From assembly GCA_025463055.1 (NCBI GenBank), contig JAOAPV010000129.1, positions 1-64,000 of the forward strand: 64,000 nucleotides of DNA. The letters are read 5' to 3'. The position numbers were made by a program, and so were the translations under genes. Origin of the DNA: Candidatus Acidiferrum typicum. Lineage in GTDB: Bacteria; Acidobacteriota; Terriglobia; Acidiferrales; UBA7541. The first letter of the stretch is position 1. Every line of letters starts with the position of its first letter. A model generated the notes under the pieces. That model did no database searches, was not told the origin of the DNA, and worked only from the letters and a program-made list of their open reading frames with translations. Of the stretch, positions 26,319-35,141 are shown piece by piece.

Positions 26319-26663
26319 TCAGGGAGCGGAGTCTTTCCGTAAAGCGGAGATTGTGCATTTCACCGCGATGCCCCAAACCAAGAGGCAGGCTGCCCATATG
26401 ATGACCGTTCCAAGCAACGCCTGCCGAAAACTCACGTGCGGATTGTGAAGATCTTCTAGAACAGGAATGGCAAAGGCCACTGTTGCGAAGAATGCGACCA
26501 CTCCCGAGGCCGATGCAGCAATCCACGATGCGCGTCTTCGAACCGATGCACGCTTTGTCCGGGAAGATTGAACATAGGCCACGGCCACGGCACTGATCAG
26601 TACAAGCACAATACCAATGAATATAACTAGGGGTGCCTTGTCCTCGAACGGAGTCACGCGCAA
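26319..26663 (-). CDS. Small hypothetical membrane protein
   Basis: 114 residues, not recognised. Three hydrophobic segments at about 11-31 (PLVIFIGIVLVLISAVAVAY), 47-66 and 82-102 (LLGTVIIWAACLLVWGIAV) are separated by basic loops (SSRTKRASVRRRA), so an inner-membrane location is likely. It lies alone between the M28 peptidase and the PASTA protein genes, on the same strand as both. No domain or motif suggests a role. Confidence 0.55.
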   Translation of the reverse strand: MRVTPFEDKAPLVIFIGIVLVLISAVAVAYVQSSRTKRASVRRRASWIAASASGVVAFFATVAFAIPVLEDLHNPHVSFRQALLGTVIIWAACLLVWGIAVKCTISALRKDSAP

Positions 26664-26774
26664 TATCCTTGAATCACAATCGAATTCTACTCATAAGTTT
26701 GGACTGACAAGCAAAGAACTGCGGGAAATGCATCGAAACGGTATGAGGTCCTCCTTGCGGGGAAATGTTCCTCA

Positions 26775-27557
26775 TTAATTGGCGACGGTGAGTTCGATCG
26801 TGCTGGCGGCGGGGAGGCGGGCGCCTGCTAGGGGCGATTGGTCGATTACGGTGGCGTGGGGCCATTGGGGGGCGGTTACGTAATTTACTTTGCGGCGGAG
26901 GCCGGCGATGTCGAGGCGGCGCTGGGCGTCGGATTCGGTCATGCCTACGAAGTGAGGCATTACGTAGGCGGATTCGTGCGGGCCTTGGGAGACTAGGACG
27001 TCGACGCGCGGGGTGGCTGCGCCGTGGCCGGGGCGCGGCGTTTGGATTACGACTTCGTCGGCGGGTTTGCCGGGCATGGTTACGGCGGAGACTTCACCGA
27101 CTTGGAGGCCGGCGCGGAGAAGTTCGATTCGGGAGGCGCGCAGGGAATTGCCTTCGAGCAGGGGGATTTGGAGTTGGCGCTGGCCGAGGCTTAGGACTAC
27201 GTGGACTTGCTGGGATTCTTTCATTAGCAGGCCGGCGGGCGGCGTCTGGCGGACGACTACGTTGATGGGGAGGTCGCTGTAGACGCGGTCTGCTACGCGC
27301 AGCATGAGGCCGCTGGAGCGGACCATGCTGGTGGCCTCGGCTACGTTTTTGCCGGTGAGGTTGGGCATGGTGACTTCGCGGCCGTGAATGGCGATGCGCA
27401 TGGCGGTGATGGCGCTGAGAAAGGCGGCGGAGGCTAGGATGAAGATTAGGAGGGCCATTTGGCCGAGTTCTTCGAGGCGCTTGCGAAAATTTAGGGAGGC
27501 CCGAGGATCGCGTGCGTCGATGGGATCGATGGGGGCGTCTTGGCGGTCGGCGGTCAT
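26775..27557 (-). CDS. Membrane-anchored protein with three PASTA domains
   Basis: 260 residues. One membrane segment (about 33-55: MALLIFILASAAFLSAITAM) is followed by three PASTA repeats: VTMPNLTGKNVAEATSMV..., IPLLEGNSLRASRIELL..., and VMPHFVGMTESDAQRRL.... Each ends with a VVxQTPPAG-like loop (VVVRQTPPAG, VVIQTPRPG, VIDQSPLAG). PASTA repeats bind muropeptides or beta-lactams in kinases and penicillin-binding proteins, but no kinase or transpeptidase domain is present. The gene follows the TldD/TldE-like pair and the def-fmt genes on the same strand, a common acidobacterial arrangement. Confidence 0.88.
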   Translation of the reverse strand: MTADRQDAPIDPIDARDPRASLNFRKRLEELGQMALLIFILASAAFLSAITAMRIAIHGREVTMPNLTGKNVAEATSMVRSSGLMLRVADRVYSDLPINVVVRQTPPAGLLMKESQQVHVVLSLGQRQLQIPLLEGNSLRASRIELLRAGLQVGEVSAVTMPGKPADEVVIQTPRPGHGAATPRVDVLVSQGPHESAYVMPHFVGMTESDAQRRLDIAGLRRKVNYVTAPQWPHATVIDQSPLAGARLPAASTIELTVAN

Positions 27558-27677
27558 TGCTTTGGGTGAACGTGCTGGGAAAAAGTCAAAGGCGCCCGCG
27601 AAAGTCCGCGGCCGCTACGGGTGCTTGGCGGAAAGTTGATGGCTGGTGGGAGCATCGCGATAGTGTGACAGGGCTGG

Positions 27678-29393
27678 TCATTTTTTTTCTAGCGGCGGAG
27701 CTGGGTAATCTGGGAGTTTGTCTTTGCTGGTGTCGGCGCGCTTTACTTCTAGCTCGTCGAAGAGCAGCGAGGGGCTGATAACGGTGGTGGCGATGCCGCC
27801 GCTGCGATTGCTGACTTCGGGATCGTTGCCTACGGCGATTAGGTCGCTGCGCAGAGCGCGGACATCTAGTTCGCTGAAGACGGCGCCGCGAACTAGTTCT
27901 TCGTGGCCGTCTGGGTAGACGCGATAGAGCAGGCGCGGAGAATTGCCGGCGCCGAGGGTTTCGACGCGATAGCCATACGGCTTGCCCTGCTCGGTGATCA
28001 TCTGGATGACGCGCTTCTTCAATTCCTCGGGAGATTGCGCTTCTTTGCTTTTCAGCACTAGGACGCCGAGATTTGGCGCGGGAAAGGCGCCTGCGCCGGC
28101 GCGGCCATGACCGTTGGAAGAGGGGAAATCGCGGATGGGCTGGCGCCCGACTAGGTAGTTGACGAGCGTGCCGTTATCGACGAGGGTTACGGGCTGCGCC
28201 TTGACGCCGTCGTCGTCGACTTCATAGGTGCCGACGAGGCTCTTGCCTTGAAAATCGCGCAAGGTGGGATCGTCGACTACGCTAAGGAAGTTGGGGAGCA
28301 CGCGCGACTTAAGGCTGGTGGCGAATGCGCCTACGGTGCGATTGGGCCGGCCAAGCTGCGGCTTGCGGCCGAGAACGTTGGCGCCGAGGAGCGAGGCGAC
28401 CACGTCGGTGGCGGCATCCGGCGCGAACAGCACCGGGCCGCGATATTCCTCCTCGACGATGGGTGCTTGCCGCAATGCGACTAGCGTGTCGAGAGTTTTG
28501 CGCGCATCGGCGAGCAGCGCATCATGCGTGGGCAGCTCTTTGGCGTCGGCAAACATCCAGAAGGGATTGCGGCTTAGGCGCATGCCGTCCGCAGCTTGCG
28601 CGGAACTGTTGATGCCGATGTTGTAGGTTTTTTTGCCGGAACGGGTGACAGTACCCTCGGAGTTCACGAGGTACTCATTGATGGCGGAGAAACGCGCGGA
28701 GGCGCTGACCGATTGCACATCCGGATACTGGCGATAAAGATTGGTGACGTCTTCCAAAGTTTTCTTCCACTTGGCGTCGTCGACCTTCAGAGCGACTGTG
28801 GGTTCCACGTCCGCGACGATTGGAGCTTTAGCGAAATCATCAACGGGACTTAAATCGGCGCTGTACTGCTTTAGCGCAGCTTGTTTTTCGGTAAGAGCTT
28901 CACCTGCAGCTTTGTAAGCCACATCGGTGGCCAACCAGATCTGGTGGCGAAGGGCGATGGGATCATCGTCAAGGGGGAGAATATTGGTCTCGCCCATGCC
29001 CTGGTTGTAATAGCTGTCCTGTTTGTAGTCGCCAATGCGCACGACTACGCGGAGAACGCGATAGCGCACGCGCTGGCTTTCGCGGACGGCGCCGAACGCG
29101 GCTTCGGCCTGGTATTCCTCGACATCGTTGACGCGGTATTCAATGTAGTAGGGGGCGGCGACCTGATCCATTTTTAATTGCGCTCTGGAGCGATCGAGCT
29201 CGGTGAGCAGAGCGTCCAGTAGAGTGTCGCCACCCGCCGCGAGGCGGGCGGCGGCCAGTGGATCTGGCACTGCGTCCTTGGTGGGGTCGTCTTTTGCCTT
29301 GCCGGCGTGTTTAGCAGCGGCGTAAAGCGAGGTGCCGCCTAGAGTGAGAAGAGCCGCAGATGCGAGGGTAAACGTTGCGCGGGCGATTTTCAC
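27678..29393 (-). CDS. Exported TldE/PmbA-like protein without the zinc motif
   Basis: 571 residues with an N-terminal signal (TFTLASAALLTLGGTSLYAA). It has the TldD/PmbA fold layout: SEGTVTRSG..., then FAPDAATDVVASLLGANVLG where a TldD would have HExxxH, SRVLPNFLSVVDDPTLRDFQGKSLVG, NYLVGRQPIRDFPSSNGHGR and a C-terminal beta region ISPSLLFDELEVKR. Both the zinc motif and the Cys of TldD are absent, as in TldE (PmbA), the non-catalytic partner. Its ATG overlaps the TldD-like stop by four bases, so the two should be made together and may form a heterodimer outside the cytoplasm. Classical TldD/E are cytoplasmic. Confidence 0.82.
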   Translation of the reverse strand: MKIARATFTLASAALLTLGGTSLYAAAKHAGKAKDDPTKDAVPDPLAAARLAAGGDTLLDALLTELDRSRAQLKMDQVAAPYYIEYRVNDVEEYQAEAAFGAVRESQRVRYRVLRVVVRIGDYKQDSYYNQGMGETNILPLDDDPIALRHQIWLATDVAYKAAGEALTEKQAALKQYSADLSPVDDFAKAPIVADVEPTVALKVDDAKWKKTLEDVTNLYRQYPDVQSVSASARFSAINEYLVNSEGTVTRSGKKTYNIGINSSAQAADGMRLSRNPFWMFADAKELPTHDALLADARKTLDTLVALRQAPIVEEEYRGPVLFAPDAATDVVASLLGANVLGRKPQLGRPNRTVGAFATSLKSRVLPNFLSVVDDPTLRDFQGKSLVGTYEVDDDGVKAQPVTLVDNGTLVNYLVGRQPIRDFPSSNGHGRAGAGAFPAPNLGVLVLKSKEAQSPEELKKRVIQMITEQGKPYGYRVETLGAGNSPRLLYRVYPDGHEELVRGAVFSELDVRALRSDLIAVGNDPEVSNRSGGIATTVISPSLLFDELEVKRADTSKDKLPDYPAPPLEKK

Positions 29394-31228
29394 GGCTTCA
29401 CCTCCGTCTTGGATAGCGCGCCCTGCGCAGTGGTCGTAGTGATTTCAAAACCGGGCGGAGGCAAGATAGGCGGACGCTCGTGCAAGTGCCCGCGCTTTTG
29501 CACTTCCATTTCGGAGAAAAGCATGGCGGGAGCAACCGCGGAAACAGGAACGCTGCCGCTTTCCGCGCCGCAGACACCGTTGAAGACGTGCTGCTGATCG
29601 CCGGTGGTCATGATGCGAGTGAGGGCGGCGAGCGGAGTGCCGACGATATCGACACCGCGGACCAATTCGTCAGGGCGGCCGTCGGCGTAAACGCGATAAA
29701 CGACTACGGGCAGAACCTGAAAGGCCTGCGGAAGCTGGCGGGTGGTGAGCGTGAAGCCGCCTTGAATGTCGTCAAAGTAGAGGCCGTAGGGCTTGCCTTG
29801 GCGCTTTACTTCGTCGATTAATTTCTGACGGAGCTGCGCTTCGGGAACAGTTTGCGTGGAGGTGACGATCAAGTTTCCTTGGCGGCCGGTGGGCATGAGT
29901 CCGGGTTGATTGCGGCCGTGGCCATTGGAAACGCCGAAGTTTTTAATCGGCATGCGGGACATCAGGAAATTTTTGAGCACGCCATTCTGGATGACTTCGA
30001 CGCGCTGCGCCGGGGAGCCTTCATTGTCGTACTCGTATGAGCCGGATAGCTTCATTCCGGCGAGTTCGTGAACGGTGGGGTCGTCCGCGACGCTGAGAAA
30101 CTTGGGCAGCACTTGCTGGTCAATTTTCTTGGTGAATGTTTGTCCTTCGTCTTCGTCGCGCTGACGATGGCCTTCGAGGCGATGGCCGAGGACTTCGTGG
30201 AAGAATACGGCGGCGGCGCGTCCGCTCAGAAGGGCGGGGCCATCGTAGGGCTCGGCTGCCGGTGCTTTGCGCAAATCTTTCAGATCCTCGGCCATTTTGT
30301 CGATTTTCGCGCTCAGATCGGCTTCGCTCGGAAGGCCGGCGGCGGAGGGCGCTTGAAACGTTTCCACACGAATCAGTTCCATGCCGTCATCGGCGCGAGT
30401 CTCCGCTTCCATGATCAGGCGGGTGCTGGTGCTTGGCGATGCGATGGCTGTGCCTTCCGTGGAGACCAAACGCGAATTGGAATTTTGCACTTGCAGGACG
30501 ACGCTGGCGAAGTAGACGCCGGGATATTTGCGGAACGCGCCGGAGAGGCGGCGAATCTCGCCTTCCAAACCTGCGCGGTCGAAACCAATGGGCACTAACG
30601 CCTCACCTGTGTGCGTTTGCGCAGCTTCCTTGGAGAAGTCGGGAGACTTGTCCTCTTCTTCGGCGCGGACGGCGGTGTTGGTCTTGACGTTCAGGAACGC
30701 CGGAGCAGCGCGCTTGTATTCGCGATCGGTGAGCTCCCACAGGACGCGAGAGATGGCTTCGGGATTGTCGCCGAGCGGAAGAGGCCCAGAGGTCATGCCG
30801 CTTACGCGGCTCTGGCCATGCGTGTTGTCCAACGCGGGTGAACCTACGCGCATGACGACGTCGGCTTGGCGGCGTTGCAGGGCGGCGTCGGTCAGCAAGC
30901 TACCGTAGGCGCCGACCAGCACAACGATGTCCTGGTCATTGACGGTGTAGCTCAGAAAATAGGGGGCAGGATCGGTTTTCGAGAGGGAACTGGTGGCGCG
31001 AGACAACTCGGACTGCATTACCTTGAGGATGGGATCGGCAGATTTTGCCGGGGCAGTTTTCGTGGACGCGGATTTTTCTGGTGGCGCGGCGGACAGAAAC
31101 GGGGCGAAGGAAAGCTGTAAGGCCATGAAGCAGGAAGCGGCGAGGCGAAAGAACTCCTGAGCGGAAATTGGCAACTTCACTTGGAAAGGCAACTTGAGTT
31201 GTGCTGGTGCGAGGCGAATAATTTTCAT
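29390..31228 (-). CDS. Exported TldD-like zinc metallopeptidase
   Basis: 612 residues with a hydrophobic N-terminal export signal (about 25-48, FRLAASCFMALQLSFAPFLS). The catalytic motif is FFHEVLGHRLEGHRQ (HExxxH, about residue 340), and the later NGVCGAESGSVPVSAVAPAM provides the conserved Cys that completes the zinc site in TldD. The central SNGHGRNQPGLMPTGRQGNL matches the TldD family. TldD/TldE proteases process unfolded peptides such as microcin B17 precursor; an exported pair must have another, unknown substrate. It is 114 bases downstream of fmt on the same strand and overlaps the TldE-like gene by four bases. Confidence 0.85.
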   Translation of the reverse strand: MKIIRLAPAQLKLPFQVKLPISAQEFFRLAASCFMALQLSFAPFLSAAPPEKSASTKTAPAKSADPILKVMQSELSRATSSLSKTDPAPYFLSYTVNDQDIVVLVGAYGSLLTDAALQRRQADVVMRVGSPALDNTHGQSRVSGMTSGPLPLGDNPEAISRVLWELTDREYKRAAPAFLNVKTNTAVRAEEEDKSPDFSKEAAQTHTGEALVPIGFDRAGLEGEIRRLSGAFRKYPGVYFASVVLQVQNSNSRLVSTEGTAIASPSTSTRLIMEAETRADDGMELIRVETFQAPSAAGLPSEADLSAKIDKMAEDLKDLRKAPAAEPYDGPALLSGRAAAVFFHEVLGHRLEGHRQRDEDEGQTFTKKIDQQVLPKFLSVADDPTVHELAGMKLSGSYEYDNEGSPAQRVEVIQNGVLKNFLMSRMPIKNFGVSNGHGRNQPGLMPTGRQGNLIVTSTQTVPEAQLRQKLIDEVKRQGKPYGLYFDDIQGGFTLTTRQLPQAFQVLPVVVYRVYADGRPDELVRGVDIVGTPLAALTRIMTTGDQQHVFNGVCGAESGSVPVSAVAPAMLFSEMEVQKRGHLHERPPILPPPGFEITTTTAQGALSKTEVKP

Positions 31229-31342
31229 GAACTACAGTCTCCCGGTACAGCGATATCCGAAAGGGTTGGCGGACCCTGATGAAGTCGAGGTATTTGAGGT
31301 GGACAATACGAGAGTATGCCTCAGCAGTCCTCTCGGCGCAAT

Positions 31343-32284
31343 TCAGGCGTTCTCGAAGCGTTCCCGTTCAGTCAACCGCGCGCCGTTCGCAAATTCCACC
31401 GCCGAAATTTGTTTGCGTCCTTCCACTTTGACGGAGATAAGGCGCAATAAGGTTGCGTGGCCGCAGGCAATTAGAATTTGCGTGTCTTCGCGAAAAATCG
31501 TTCCCGGGGCGCCGCCGGTTAGCGTGGGCAGGGAAAACGGTTCGGCCCAGAGCTGGCAGGTTTGTCCGCGGAAAGAGGTGTACGCGCCGGGCCAGGGGGT
31601 GAAGCCGCGCATGCGATTGTAGATTTCTTGCGCGGGGCGGTTCCAGTCAATGTGACCGTCTTCTTTTTTTAGGAGCGGCGCATAGCTCGCTTCGGCATCA
31701 TTTTGCGGACGTGCTATCAGCTTTCCTTCCGGGAGGCCGCGCAAGGTTTCAAGCATCAGCGGCGCACCGGCTTCCGACAGGCTTGCGGCGAGTTCCGGTG
31801 CGGTCTCCTCGGGGGCAATGTCGATTTGTTCTTGCTGGAGGATGTTGCCGGTGTCCATGCCGGCGTCTATGCGCATGGTGGTTACGCCGGTTTCCGTTTC
31901 GCCGTTGGCGATTGCCCAGTTGATGGGGGCGGCGCCGCGGTATTTGGGGAGCAGCGAGGCGTGGAGATTAATCCAGCCGAGCTTGGGAATGTCCAAGAGA
32001 CGAGCGGGAATGATTTGGCCGTAGGCGATGATGACGATGCAATCTGGCGCAAGTTGCTTGAGCAGATCCTGCGCTTCGGGTGAACGGATTTTTTCGGGTT
32101 GATGCACCGGGACACTTGCGGCAATGGCCGCTTCTTTCATGGGAGAGGCGGAGACTTGTTGGCCACGGCCGCGGGGGCGGTCGGGTTGCGTGATTACCGC
32201 GGCGATCTCGATGTCAGATTGCGCGAGGAGGTGGATGAAGGTGGGGACGGCGAAGTGCGGGGTGCCACAGAAGATGATGCGCAT
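31343..32284 (-). CDS. fmt: Methionyl-tRNA formyltransferase
   Basis: 313 residues, the usual length. It transfers a formyl group from 10-formyl-tetrahydrofolate to Met-tRNA(fMet). N-terminal FCGTPHFAVP, INLHASLLPKYRGAAPINWAI with the catalytic Asn and His, and TTMRIDAGMDTGNIL with the catalytic Asp are intact. The C-terminal OB domain (GAPGTIFREDTQILIACG) is present. It follows def on the same strand with a 112-base gap that holds a palindromic repeat. Confidence 0.95.
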   Translation of the reverse strand: MRIIFCGTPHFAVPTFIHLLAQSDIEIAAVITQPDRPRGRGQQVSASPMKEAAIAASVPVHQPEKIRSPEAQDLLKQLAPDCIVIIAYGQIIPARLLDIPKLGWINLHASLLPKYRGAAPINWAIANGETETGVTTMRIDAGMDTGNILQQEQIDIAPEETAPELAASLSEAGAPLMLETLRGLPEGKLIARPQNDAEASYAPLLKKEDGHIDWNRPAQEIYNRMRGFTPWPGAYTSFRGQTCQLWAEPFSLPTLTGGAPGTIFREDTQILIACGHATLLRLISVKVEGRKQISAVEFANGARLTERERFENA

Positions 32285-32348
32285 GGGTTAGTCCGAAGCG
32301 AAGCTGGCGATTACGGTTTGGAGTGCTTTACGGTTGAGATCTTGCCTA

Positions 32349-32377
32349 CCTGGGGCGCAGCGGTGCTGCGCCCCTAC
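32349..32377 (-). repeat. Palindromic 3'-end repeat, copy 3
   Basis: On the minus strand this matches the copies at 2015 and 6383 except at the centre and one flank. It begins 20 bases after the def stop, in the same orientation relative to the preceding gene as the other two copies. Confidence 0.7.
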
Positions 32378-32396
32378 GAGGGCGGCGGTCATGTTG

Positions 32397-32975
32397 CTAC
32401 CACTCGCCTTGTTTTCTTAGCTTTTTGATTTTGCGCTTGATGAGGTCGCGCTTCAGCATGCTGAGATGTTGGATGAAGAGAACGCCATTAAGATGATCGA
32501 TCTCGTGGCAGAAGGCGCGGGCAAGCAGGTCTTCGCCGCGGATTTCGAAGGATTCACCCTTGGCGTTTTGCGCTCTTATGGTGACGAATTGCGGGCGCAG
32601 GACGTAGCCACGAAAACCGGGAATGGAAAGGCAGCCTTCCTCTTCGCGCTTTTCGCCTTCGGCGTGAATGACTTCCGGGTTGGCAAGAACGATTTTGGCC
32701 TCGGGATTTTTTCCGCCGGTGACATCGACCACGGCGACGCGCAGCGGGAGGCCGATTTGCGGCGCGGCGAGCCCGACCCCAGATGCGGCATACATGGAGG
32801 CGAACATGTCTTCAGTGAGCTGCTCCAGTTCGGCGTCAAATTTTGTCACCAGCGTTGTGGGCTTTTCGAGGATGGGGTCGCCGTACTTGACGATCGAATA
32901 GATCTTGCGCGCAGCCGAAACGGTTTCCGGGGCAGCGGCTTGCGTGGGTTCAGAACTCGTCGATTTGTCGGGCAT
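32397..32975 (-). CDS. def: Peptide deformylase
   Basis: 192 residues from ATG 32975 (MPDKSTSS); the frame opens further upstream but that part lies inside aroC and has no family match. All three metal motifs are intact: GVGLAAPQIG, EEGCLSIPG (Cys ligand) and HEIDHLNGVLF (HExxH). It removes the N-formyl group from new proteins. The first 20 residues are a Ser/Thr/Pro-rich extension. The start overlaps the end of aroC by 26 bases, and fmt lies downstream. Confidence 0.94.
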   Translation of the reverse strand: MPDKSTSSEPTQAAAPETVSAARKIYSIVKYGDPILEKPTTLVTKFDAELEQLTEDMFASMYAASGVGLAAPQIGLPLRVAVVDVTGGKNPEAKIVLANPEVIHAEGEKREEEGCLSIPGFRGYVLRPQFVTIRAQNAKGESFEIRGEDLLARAFCHEIDHLNGVLFIQHLSMLKRDLIKRKIKKLRKQGEW

Positions 32976-34122
32976 AGTTGTCAAAATTCCGCCGCATCTC
33001 GGCGAGAGAGTCTCCTCCAAATTTTTGCAGAAAAGCATCGGCGAGCACAAGTGCAACCATCGCTTCACCAACGACGCCGCCCGCAGGGACGACACACCAG
33101 TCCGAGCGCTCGTAGGCGGCTTGTACGGGTTCCTTGGTGACCATGTCGGCAGTACCGAGGGCGCGACGCAGCGTGGAGATGGGCTTGAGGTAGCCGCGCA
33201 CGATCACGTCTTCGCCATTGGTGATGCCACCTTCGAGACCGCCGGCGCGATTAGAGGAGCGGTGGAAGCGCTTGGCGGATTTGTCATACGAGATTTCGTC
33301 CTGCACTTCGCTGCCGTAAGAGCCCGCGGCGGTGACGCCAGCGCCGATTTCGACTGCTTTCACGGCTTGAATGCTCATTACCGCTTGCGCTAGGCGGCCG
33401 TCGAGCTTCTCGTCCCACTGCGCGTGACTGCCGAGGCCTATTGGGATGTTGTGGGCGATGACTTCGAAGATGCCGCCGACAGTGTCGCCAGCTTTTAGCG
33501 CGGCGTCTACTTCGGCCTTCATTTTGTCTTGCGCTACTGAATCGACGCAGCGGAGCGGTGACTCGAGATCCGCGCTAACCGCGCGGACTTCGTCCCAACT
33601 AGCAGGACGAGCAAGTTTCACGTGTCCGACTTGCACAGTGTGGCTGGCGATCTCGGTGCCAAATTGACGAAGCAGGAGCTTGGCAAATGCCGCGGCAGCT
33701 ACACGAGATGCGGTTTCGCGGGCGGAGGCGCGCTCGAGAATGTAACGGGCGTCGTGAAAATTAAATTTCTGAGAGCCGGCGAGATCGGCGTGACCGGGGC
33801 GCGGGGCGACAAGCTTTTTTGTTGGTGAATCATCTTCTGAAGAGTCTTCCACCGGAAGAACCTTCTCCCAGTTGGCCCAGTCGCGGTTTTCGATGCGCAG
33901 CGCGACGGGAGCGCCGATGGTCTTGCCGTGGCGTACTCCCGCGAAGATATCAGCGCGGTCTTTTTCGATTTTCTGGCGGCCGCCGCGGCCGTAGCCGAGC
34001 TGGCGGCGATGGAGTTCGTGATTGATGAAATCGACGTCGACCGGAAGCGAGGCTGGAAGGCCGGAAATGAAGGCCAGCAGAGCTTGTCCGTGCGATTCAC
34101 CGGCAGTGTAGAAGCGGAGCAT
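32950..34122 (-). CDS. aroC: Chorismate synthase
   Basis: 390 residues from ATG 34122, where the family normally starts (MLRFYTAGESHG); an upstream ATG at 34200 would add 26 residues without similarity. Converts EPSP to chorismate with reduced FMN, the last shared step to aromatic amino acids. GESHG, RRQLGYGRGGRQKIEKD and APRPGHADLAG are the conserved flavin and substrate regions. Codons at the 3' end overlap def. The gene is divergent from mlaE, with about 175 bases between starts. Confidence 0.95.
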   Translation of the reverse strand: MLRFYTAGESHGQALLAFISGLPASLPVDVDFINHELHRRQLGYGRGGRQKIEKDRADIFAGVRHGKTIGAPVALRIENRDWANWEKVLPVEDSSEDDSPTKKLVAPRPGHADLAGSQKFNFHDARYILERASARETASRVAAAAFAKLLLRQFGTEIASHTVQVGHVKLARPASWDEVRAVSADLESPLRCVDSVAQDKMKAEVDAALKAGDTVGGIFEVIAHNIPIGLGSHAQWDEKLDGRLAQAVMSIQAVKAVEIGAGVTAAGSYGSEVQDEISYDKSAKRFHRSSNRAGGLEGGITNGEDVIVRGYLKPISTLRRALGTADMVTKEPVQAAYERSDWCVVPAGGVVGEAMVALVLADAFLQKFGGDSLAEMRRNFDNYARQIDEF

Positions 34123-34298
34123 GTAATTTGGAACAAGCAGTGTAGCGGCGGCGTGCTTGCGCGTCCAGTACGCGAGGGGAAGGTAAGGGTTCGACATCAT
34201 ACCGATACGCTTGACGTGACTCGCGCTGGCGGTTACGCTTCTGGCTTAGTGTTTGTCTTGCAACGAGTCGCGGTAGAGCGGCGTATCGATAGGGAATT

Positions 34299-35141
34299 GT
34301 GGCAGACACTTCTTTCCAGGTAGCGGGTCAGCAAGCAGAACCTGTGGAACGCATTTCCATGGGCGCAGTGCTGACCGACGCCTTCAAGCGATTACTCGCA
34401 AACATTCAAGATTATGCGGAGATGTCCGGGCGGGCGCTTCTGAACCTGGCCAGCGGTCCGCGGTATTTCCAAGACATACTCGACCAAATGGACGACATCG
34501 GCGTGGGGTCGCTTCCCATCGTGTTGATGGCGGGCTTCTTCATCGGGGCCGTGATGGTGCTGCAGACGGGGTCGCAGTTCACGCGCTTCGGGCAGACGGC
34601 GCTTACCGGGGACGTGGTGTCCATCGCGCTGGTGCGTGAACTAGGACCGACGCTGACGGGAATTTTGGTGGCGGGGCGCTCGGCGTCGGGGATCGCGTCC
34701 GTGCTTGGCTCCATGGTGGTAACCGAGCAGGTCGATGCCATGCGCGCCATGGGCACGGATCCGAGCCGCAAGCTGGTAACGCCGCGAGTGCTGGCGGGAA
34801 TTTTGATGCTGCCTTTGCTGACTGCGCTGAACGATTTCGTTGGATTGCTGGGCGGCTGCCTGGCGTCGGTTTTCTCGCTGCGCTTGAATGCGGTGGAATT
34901 CTGGACGCGCGCGATCAACGCACTGGATTTTGCAGACATCATGCAAGGAATGATGAAGCCGCTGGTGTATGGATTTATCCTGGCGACGGTCGGATGCTAC
35001 AAGGGGTTGACGGTCCGCGGGGGCACGCAGGGAGTGGGCCGCGCAACCACGCAGGCCGTGGTGGTCGCGTCCGTGTTGATCATTGGCGCGGACCTGTTCT
35101 TGACCAAACTTGCGTTGTTCCTGGGAGACAAAATCTTTTGA
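34299..35141 (+). CDS. mlaE: MlaE-type ABC transporter permease
   Basis: 280 residues from GTG. It carries the whole MlaE pattern: GSLPIVLMAGFFIGAVMVLQ, VRELGPTLTGILVAGRSASG, and VTEQVDAMRAMGTDP followed by the last helices. It is the inner-membrane channel of the Mla (MCE) system that moves phospholipids between membranes. It is the first of three genes, and its stop overlaps the mlaF start (TTGA), so the set should be co-translated. Confidence 0.93.
   Translation: MADTSFQVAGQQAEPVERISMGAVLTDAFKRLLANIQDYAEMSGRALLNLASGPRYFQDILDQMDDIGVGSLPIVLMAGFFIGAVMVLQTGSQFTRFGQTALTGDVVSIALVRELGPTLTGILVAGRSASGIASVLGSMVVTEQVDAMRAMGTDPSRKLVTPRVLAGILMLPLLTALNDFVGLLGGCLASVFSLRLNAVEFWTRAINALDFADIMQGMMKPLVYGFILATVGCYKGLTVRGGTQGVGRATTQAVVVASVLIIGADLFLTKLALFLGDKIF

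Noticed and set aside
34994-35137. Longer upstream start for mlaF
   Set aside because: It lies inside mlaE and shows no ABC similarity; the TTG overlapping the mlaE stop fits the operon.
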